Position numbers and translations under genes: made by a program. A model generated the notes under the pieces. It was not told where the DNA came from. It made no database searches and worked only from the letters and a program-made list of their open reading frames with translations. Positions 57,101 to 64,000 of a DNA stretch of 64,000 bases are shown one piece after another. Position 1 is the first letter of the stretch. Each line of letters begins with the position of its first letter. The stretch covers positions 22,001,501-22,065,500 of the forward strand of contig CATNEN010000001.1 of NCBI GenBank assembly GCA_950097015.1, given 5' to 3'. This DNA is from Macrostomum hystrix. Its lineage: Eukaryota; Platyhelminthes; Macrostomidae.

Positions 57101-60100
57101 TGATCAATGGTAACGCTCAGAAATCTCTTAGCTTTCTGCAGAGCAGCCTGGCACGAATAAAAAATTTGAAAATTTACGACAAATTTAAGAAATTAAGTTA
57201 CTTTTAACAAAACTTCTATGGTTTCTACTTTAGGCTTGTACTTATGGCTGATTTCTACTTTAGACTAACTTTCTGTTTGATATAGTCGTTCCTTTCTTAT
57301 GATTTGCCTATCGAACTAAACAATGACACAGCGAAGATGAACATGAAAAATCAACAGTGTACTTTAACGATGATAGAATAATCTTAAATTACAGGTCGCA
57401 CTTAAAACTCCTACAGCGTTTAAAAAAATTAACCTGATGAGTATTTAAACTTTTATAAATACTGAAAACGATTAATTATGATAAAGGAAGTGTTATGACT
57501 TCTGCTTATAATTATCACTAACATACTTAGTCCTACGTTAGTAGTTCTCGCAGTGGTAATCACAGTTATGGTATTAGGGTTGGAATACGTTGTCAAGACG
57601 CACGGATAGTCATTTATTGCTGTTTTTTTTCTTGATTAGTGTTCATTGTGTAGCGCTGCTTACGGGTTTTAAAAAATAAAATTATTTTGGCATAAAAATG
57701 GTACAGTCTTGTATTGAAATGGTTAACTTTAGGGTTTGGCCCAATGGGAATGTACATTGGGAGTGGGTGGGTATAAAGTTTAGCTCGGAGGAATGTACAT
57801 TGGGAGTGAGATAGGTCACGGTTTGGCTAGGAGGGAATGCACATTGGGAGTGAGATAGGTCAGGGTTTGGCTAGGAGGGAATGTACATTGGGAGTGAGAT
57901 AGGTCAGGGTTTGGCTCGGAGGGAATGTACATTGGGAGTGAAATAGGTCAGGGTTTAGCTCGGAGGGAACGTACATTGGGAGTGAGATAGGTCAGGGCTT
58001 GGCTCGGAGGGAATGTACATTGGGAGTGAGAGGGGTTAGGGTGAGGCCCGGTAAATGTACAATGGGGGTACCTGTACATTAGGTGACAAGTGTAGAATTT
58101 CCGACGGGATTAATAACTGAAAATGCGCTTGTAGATTTTAGCTAATGCAACTGCGTGAGCAACAGACGAGTGTAAACTTTAAGAATGCCATAAAATTATT
58201 CAGGCACAATAATGGAGTACTAGTGAGGATATAAATAAGCAAGTGCACAGTGAACAGCAACATAAATGCACGAATTCGCATTAATTAATTAACCTGTTCC
58301 TGCTCAACGCGGCAGCAATTGTTCTTGGCGGGCGAGGCAGTTGCTATGGCACAGACGCCTGGCTGAAAGTTTCTAATTTGAAAACGGGCCGCCGCTTTGC
58401 CCAGTGAGGGCTGAAAAATAAAAAATCAATTAGCAAGACTAGTTTCTAAGAAGCAGCAATCGGTAATAATTATAAGCAAAGTTGGATAACTACTACTATC
58501 ATGCATATCACGCGTACGGGCATATTGTATACTAACTTGTTATAATTGCATGGTGTTATTTCATTAATCTACTCGTACTAAGCAAGCGAGACGTCAACTA
58601 AACAATTGGAAGGATAGAACAAAGCAATTCAAAATTTTAGATTCGTTGTTTATATCAACACTTTCAGATAGTGATTAACTACATAAATCATTAGGAGCAT
58701 GATAATCTCGTTGGTAACGGACATTCTAATGGAAGGGTGAAATTTCTCTTGCCGTTGGTGATATTCTCAAGCTAGGAGCGAGATTCTCATGTAGGGAGTG
58801 AGATTCTCATGTAGGGAGTGAGATTCTGATGTATGGAGAGATTCTGATGTAGGGAGAGATTTTCATGTAGGGAGTGAGATTCTCATGTAGGGAGTGAGAT
58901 TCTCATGTAGGGAGTGAGATTCTCATGTAGGGAGTGAGATTCTCATGTAGGGAGTGAGATTCTGATGTAGGGAGAGATTTTCATGTAGGGAGTGGGATTC
59001 TCATGTAGGGAGTGAGATTCTCATGTAGGGAGTGAAATTCTCATGTAGGGAGTGAGATTCTCATGTAGGGAGTGAAATTCTCATGTAGGGAGTGAGATTC
59101 TCATGTATGGAGAGATTCTCATGTAGGGAGAGATTTTCATGTAGAGAGTGAGATTCTCATGTAGGGAGTGAGATTCTCATGTAGGGAGTGAGATTCTCAT
59201 GTAGGGAGTGAGATTCTCATGTAGGGAGTGAGATTCTGATGTAGGGAGAGATTTTCATGTAGGGAGTGGGATTCTCATGTAGGGAGTGAGATTCTCATGT
59301 AGGGAGTGAAATTCTCATGTAGGGAGTGAGATTCTCATGTAGGGAGTGGGATTCTCATGTAGGGAGTGAGATTCTCATGTAGGGAGTGAGATTCTCATGT
59401 AGGGAGTGAGATTCTCATGTAGGGAGTGAGATTCTCATGTAGGGAGTGAGATTCTCATGTAGGGAGTGAGATTCTCATGTAGGGAGTGAGATTCTCATGT
59501 AGGGAGTGAGATTCTCATGTAGGGAGTGAGATTCTCAAGTAGGGAGTGAGATTCTGATGTAGGGAGAGATTTTCATGTAGGGAGTGGGATTCTGATGTAG
59601 GGAGTGAGATTCTCATGTAGGGAGTGAGATTCTCATGTAGGGAGTGAGATTCTCATGTAGGAAGAGATTCTAATGAAGGGAGTGAGATTCTCAGTGTGGC
59701 AAGAATGACAGTGATAATCAATAAGAAAAAATCTGTAGATATAACTCTTATAGAAAACTAAAATTTGATCTGAACAGTGATTCAGGCATAGATATAAACT
59801 CAATCGAAGTAAAAAATAAAATATCTGAGGCTTTACACGTGCAGTTTAATTTGTATTTCCTTATAAAATTTTGCCCAGCATTCAGAGCAATAGCGAAAGC
59901 TGTGTAATATAAAATCATGGGATTGGAAGACTAACGGTTAGACAAACATGCAAGAGAAAAACTAAGGAGCTAGGCATTTGATTTAAGTTACATACAAATA
60001 AAAAGGCTACTAGAAAGCGTGCCTCGCCTATTATACATCGGTTAAAAGTGCAGACAACTTACCCTTCCGCTGGCACCTCCGCTAGCGCCGCCGCCAGCCA

Positions 60101-62186
60101 GCGCGTCGTCGGATTCGTCAGTCTCATGACCGGGAGGCTGCAGCAGATGATGATGATGAAGCAGGTGCTCATCGTCAGCTGGCAGGTTCTCGCCAACTGT
60201 GACAGTCGATGCCGGATGGAGGCAATAATGACCGGCGGACTGCGACAAGTCGGCCGACGTGACGTTCGCAGCAGCGGCGGCGGCGGCAGCGGCGGCAGCA
60301 GCAGCAGCAGCGGCGGCATTCTGCTGGGCTCGCTTGCGAAACAATTCGGCGAATTCCACTCGTCGGCGGGCGTTGCTGGTTAGCGTGTCCTGCTCGGACG
60401 ACGGCATCGGCGGGCCGGTGGCGACTGCCGAGTCTGAATCGTCTATGGTAGTTGACGCCGGCGTGAATTTTAATAACGGCGGCTGCTGCTGCGGCGTTGG
60501 CGGGGGCGTTGGAGGTGTTGGTCGCTGCTGCTGCTGCTGCTTAGAAAAACTGAAAGACGACTGTGCAGCAGCCCCTACGCGAATGGTTTCAACGGTGACT
60601 TGTCGGCGACCGCCGCCACTGCCGCTGTCACGACTGTCCTGATGTTGCAAACCCGCGCTACTGCCTGTTGATGCAGTCGCAGTGGCATCAAATTTCCCTG
60701 ATACTTTCAGTTCTCCGCCATTCCCCACGTACTGACGATCGTCTTCCATTTCATCTTCAGCATCGGCAGCTTCGGCGGCCATTCCTGACACGGCCGATTT
60801 GGAAGGGACACCGTCGGCTAGGTCGCCGTTGACGCTGCTTCGGCGACTGCTGGCACCGCTGCTGCTGCTGCTCATGTTTGAGTTGTCGGCTAGGGAACCC
60901 AGACTCAGGGCCGATGGAGACTGAAAATCATTGGCATTTTTCATATTATTGAGGTCCTGTCAATTAAATTAGGATCCAGAAATTCGTCAGAGGCGGTGGT
61001 GCTCAATGGAATCTCATAATTTCTAATAAGATCTTGTCATTTCTAATGGAATCTTGTCATTTCTAATGGGATCTTGTCATTTCTAATTGGATCTTGTCAC
61101 TTCTAATTGGATCTTGTCACGTCTAATAGGATCTTGTCATTTCTAACGGGATCTTGTCATTTCTAATGGTAGCTTGTCATTTCTAATGGGATCTTGTTTT
61201 ACATCCCATTATAAGTTGGGATCTACTCGAACTTCTTATAGGATCTAGTCACTTAATGGGATCTTGTCATCCCTAATAGGATTTTGAAACATTTGCAGGG
61301 ATTTTTGTTATAAAAATTAGGACACTGGTTAATGCTGAGATTTAGGAAAACAAATTTTTAAAACTCTGCCCACCTGTTTCGGTATTGACAATCTTATAGA
61401 CTGCAGCTTCTTGTTTTCAAAATTTGGCTGCACCTGCTGCTCCTTATATTCATCCGAGTCGCAATTGTCTGCGGCATTCGAGTTGGTCACAATCGGCTCG
61501 AATTTCACCACTGTGGCTGTAGACTCCGAGTACCGCTTTGATGGCCGACGCTTTCTAGTGCAGGCCGATTCGACAGCAGCAGCGGCAGCAGCGGCAGCTG
61601 TTGTGGGAGACTGAGTCACTGCAACAGACGATTGTGGACTGGACGGAGCTGGCGAAACAACGGGCGTTTCGTCCGGCACCGGGTCGGGTATCTGCTTGTT
61701 CTTGGCCTCAATGAAGCTCTTGATTCGCTCCTTCTCGTCCACCACTGCGTGCTGCTGCTGCTGCATGGAGTCGGCGCCAACGGCGGCCGATGAGGAAGAC
61801 ACCCGACGCCGACGAAGACAGCTACGAGACGGTGTCGGCAATAGAGTCGACGACACAGTCGTCAGAGCTGGCCCCGATGCTGCGACAGTCGTCAGCGACG
61901 ATGCTCCAACCGCCGCCATTGACGACGCTGTGGATGCTGACAAAGTTGAAGCTGGACTCTTTGAGGACGACGGCTTCTTCTTGTTGTTGTTGACAACAGA
62001 GGAGGCCACCGAGGAACCGCCCGAGCCGGAGGCTGCGGCTGTGGGCGACACCAGGCCGCCCTGCTCAGAGGCGGCGGTGCTCATAGGCAGAGTCCGGCGT
62101 AAGGACTTGCTGCCTGAGCCACTCTTGACTGAGGACTTCACTACACGTCGACTGGACGAGTTCTGCTGGTTCGAATGCGGCGGCTG
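51164..62186 (-). CDS. PHTF: PHTF protein, C-terminal part with long linker (5' end missing)
   Basis: PHTF1/2 are multipass membrane proteins once misnamed homeodomain factors. Eight exons, every junction phase 0: 62186-61374, 60956-60063, 58410-58294, 57147-57091, 56032-55871, 53143-52658, 52324-51950, 51421-51164; 1,053 residues. The last three are unmistakable: KVSCFVWGNGDQVRKVEL, membrane segments, CCVAEKAFSQ; RRARKYDLPHFRLNKARNIK, WLSLRSYLRKRGPQRS; LSVLITEQLNLYLCMEAKP, NNVLRLAEDLLKELDGPFRI, ILSAMSAILSDLIGF. The exon ending PFLLWYRETQH corresponds to the HLFWLQ segment of vertebrate PHTF. The upstream exons are Ser/Ala/Gln-rich and disordered; they are joined by strand, order and phase, not by homology, so a separate upstream gene is possible but less likely. 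The first membrane region and start codon lie outside the window. Confidence 0.85.
51670..51800 (+). repeat. Short 17-bp array in a PHTF intron
   Basis: Six or seven imperfect copies of a GATTATCGGTGATTGAG unit, decaying to the right. Confidence 0.75.
52380..52650 (+). repeat. Irregular array filling a PHTF intron
   Basis: Imperfect CTTATCAGCAGATCAAAGAC plus ACCGA units occupy most of the 333-base intron 52325-52657, next to the upstream donor. Confidence 0.85.
53430..53970 (+). repeat. 21-bp minisatellite in a PHTF intron
   Basis: About 26 copies of GGGTAGAGTCTACTCACGGA plus one base, alternating in blocks with a TTACTAAGGGAAGAGTCTAC variant. Confidence 0.95.
54400..54460 (+). mobile_element. 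Fragment of SINE family B body
   Basis: GTAGGTGTACACACCTGTG and GTGTGTGCTCA match the inverted family B body. No tRNA-like head remains. Confidence 0.4.
55355..55735 (+). repeat. 20-bp minisatellite in a PHTF intron
   Basis: About 19 copies of AACGACTCAAACGCTTTCCT, about 135 bases from the donor end of the exon at 55871. Confidence 0.95.
57725..58065 (+). repeat. 45-bp minisatellite in a PHTF intron
   Basis: About seven copies of a 45-base unit: GGGAATGTACATTGGGAGTG then AGATAGGTCAGGGTTTGGCT then CGGAG, with irregular ends. Confidence 0.93.
58770..59695 (+). repeat. 20-bp minisatellite in a PHTF intron, with higher-order blocks
   Basis: About 46 copies of GAGATTCTCATGTAGGGAGT. The variant pair TTCTGATGTAGGGAGAGATT / TTCATGTAGGGAGTGGGATT recurs several times, showing block duplications of about 280 bases. 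Confidence 0.95.
60990..61290 (+). repeat. 20-bp minisatellite in a PHTF intron
   Basis: About ten core copies of GATCTTGTCATTTCTAATGG with a degenerate tail, between the exons at 60956 and 61374. Confidence 0.9.
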
Positions 62187-62189
62187 CTG

Positions 62190-63356
62190 ATGTAACCGAC
62201 TGTTGGCGTTGGCTGTTGCGAAAGGGTTGACGGGTTATAGAGGCTTGAATGTAATTAATTGATAATATTGCACCAAACTCTTGATTAATCATTCAAGATT
62301 AGACAGGTCTCACTGCCAAAGTCAAGAATTTTGCATTAAACGTTAAGCAAATTAATTTATTTTTATCGCCTGAAAGCACATTTTATAACGCACAGAGCAC
62401 AACTGGACCAGGACAGTTTTAAAAGTGCATAAATCGACACACACAAACGCATTATAACAGTTCGCTACACTCCCTTGGACATTGTACAGATAAACTAATT
62501 TTGAAGACAAAAACGGCTAAGCGAGGTTTCAAGTAGAAAAGGCGAAAAGTTCTAATTATAAATGTCACATATTTTACTGATATTTGGGTAGCATTGTGGA
62601 GAGTGTAAAAGTTGAAAAGAGACAGACTATGTAGGGAAAAAAAACTATACACTAAACTTAAGAGAAAAATCCCTGAACGAATAGCAGCTGGTGGACCGCC
62701 CACTCCCCTACCCCAATGTCCCCAGTCAAACTGTCAGTCCAGGCTAGCAAAGCCAGAGCTTTATAAAAGTTCAGGCAGTCACAATTCAGTCGTGTTTCGT
62801 GTCGCGTCAACTTTACTTTTACTAACGCGTTGGGGGGCAAAGTATTAATTTTGTGCAGTCGAGAACTGCAGTGAAATTAGGAAAATATGATACAGCGAGG
62901 AGAATGACCGGAATCATGACAATAGTGCTACAGCTATATCAATTGTTATATGCATTCTATTAGCATTTATGCAGACAGAAAGACATCCAGATACCCAGAA
63001 CAGACCAACAGGCAGACAGAGAGTTAACTAGGCAGTCAGGCAGACAGTATGACGATGACAAAAGAACAAAAGATTAACACAATGCTACTTCAAAACACAT
63101 CATTTCACCTGGTTAAAAACGGCATTCACAAAATTAATGATCAAAATAATCTTACGTGAAGCATAAAAAGCTAGACACAACTTACAACGGAGGAAATGAG
63201 ACTAGAATAAGGACACGCAAAAGTACATCCCGTTGAGTGGGGAAGAGGGGAAACACGAGAGGCATAGGCGAAATGAAAAAGGACTACAGTGGCGACACAG
63301 TTTTCTGTACAGAGATTTATTATATTATAATGGTTATTCTACGCGCTGAAGTAGGG
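62190..63356. other. Stretch without a supported gene (probably PHTF intron)
   Basis: No further PHTF exon was recognised. If the gene continues, this is intronic. Confidence 0.4.
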
Positions 63357-64000
63357 CAGGGGTCGGCAAACTCCGGTTCGCGGGATAGAAATGCCTCGAA
63401 AAGCTAATAATTATTGTCACAATTTACTTCAATCACATAATTTCCTTACTCAGCTGACTTTTATTCTACCTCTGTGTGTCAACTGTCGGCTATCCCATTT
63501 CTCCAATGTCTCATATCTCTTGTGTCTCATATCTCTCGTGTCTCATCTCTCCCGTGTCTAATCTCTCTCGTGTCTAATCTCTCCAGTGTCTCATCTCTCC
63601 TTTGTCTCATCTCTCGCCTGTATCACATCTCCCGTGTCTCATCTCTCGCCTGTATCACATCTCCCGTGTCTCATCTCTCGCCTGTATCACATCTCCCGTG
63701 TCTCATCTCTCGCCTGTATCACATCTCCCGTGTCTTATCTCTCGCCTGTATCACATCTCCCGTGTCTCATCTCTCGCCGGTATCACATCTCCCGTGTCTC
63801 ATCTCTCGCCGGTATCACATCTCCCGTGTCTCATCTCTCGCCTGTATCACATCTCCCGTGTCTCATCTCTCGCCTGTATCACGTCTCCCGTGTCTAATCT
63901 CTCGCCTGTATCACATCTCCCGTGTCTTATCTATTCTTGTCTCGTCTCCCCAGTGTCTTATCTCTCCGCTGTATCATATCTACCGTGTCTGATTATCTCT
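63357..64000. mobile_element. hAT MITE with internal minisatellite, second copy, cut by window end
   Basis: Begins CAGGGGTCGGCAAACTCCGG, the inverse of the right end of the 33994-34816 element, so it is in the opposite orientation. From about 63480 it holds the same minisatellite in reverse (CATCTCCCGTGTCTCATCTC with TCTCGCCTGTATCA variants). The right terminus is beyond the window. Confidence 0.82.

Noticed and set aside
60259-62190. Plus-strand poly-Ala and Cys-rich frames
   Set aside because: Shadows of the minus-strand PHTF linker exons with poly-Gln and poly-Ala codons.

Overview
The window is animal nuclear DNA: intron-rich genes with GT-AG junctions, a nuclear tRNA-Ser, tRNA-derived SINEs, hAT and TA-target MITEs, and an unusually dense load of 12-48 bp minisatellites. 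The gene set (dystrophin, a LEDGF/HDGF-like PWWP protein, TMEM26, an ankyrin/Mab-21 protein, uracil-DNA glycosylase, PHTF) is metazoan. The style (compact exons, minisatellites inside most introns, Mab-21-type genes) suggests an invertebrate, perhaps a lophotrochozoan such as a free-living flatworm; the species assignment is inference.

Layout. 1-2900: 13-bp minisatellites and SINE fragments. 2984-10497 (+): 3' part of the dystrophin gene, five exons with compatible phases (spectrin repeats, WW, EF-hand region, ZZ finger, C-terminal coiled coils), with a tRNA-Ser(UGA) inside one intron. 10.5-17.2 kb: no supported gene, two MITE-like elements and one SINE. 17206-20279 (+): PWWP plus integrase-binding-domain protein. 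20.6-27.5 kb: a 20-bp array with a 279-bp higher-order period, a TA-flanked MITE, a MEF2/CRE/TATA promoter-like block, a 2.2-kb hAT-type element that has swallowed a piece of a non-LTR retrotransposon, and a 15-bp array. 27777-30420 (+): TMEM26, three exons. 31-35.4 kb: repeats, including an hAT MITE filled with its own minisatellite. 35537-39024 (-): ankyrin repeats joined through one phase-matched intron to a Mab-21/cGAS-like nucleotidyltransferase. 40545-42884 (-): UNG, three exons. 43.3-45.7 kb: a 2.5-kb array of a 34-bp unit. 45.74-47.77 kb (-): a decayed second copy of UNG. 48.0-49.1 kb: a 35-bp array. 51164-62186 (-): eight phase-0 exons that read as the PHTF C-terminal half plus a very long low-complexity linker; the 5' end lies outside the window. 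63357-end: start of a second copy of the minisatellite-bearing hAT MITE.

The genes are unrelated neighbours rather than an operon or cluster. The most interesting items are the ankyrin/cGAS-like fusion gene, with the NTase motif on one side of an intron largely filled by a foldback element; the two classes of hAT element with perfect 8-bp target duplications; and short 'patches' of unique sequence copied into the middle of minisatellites.
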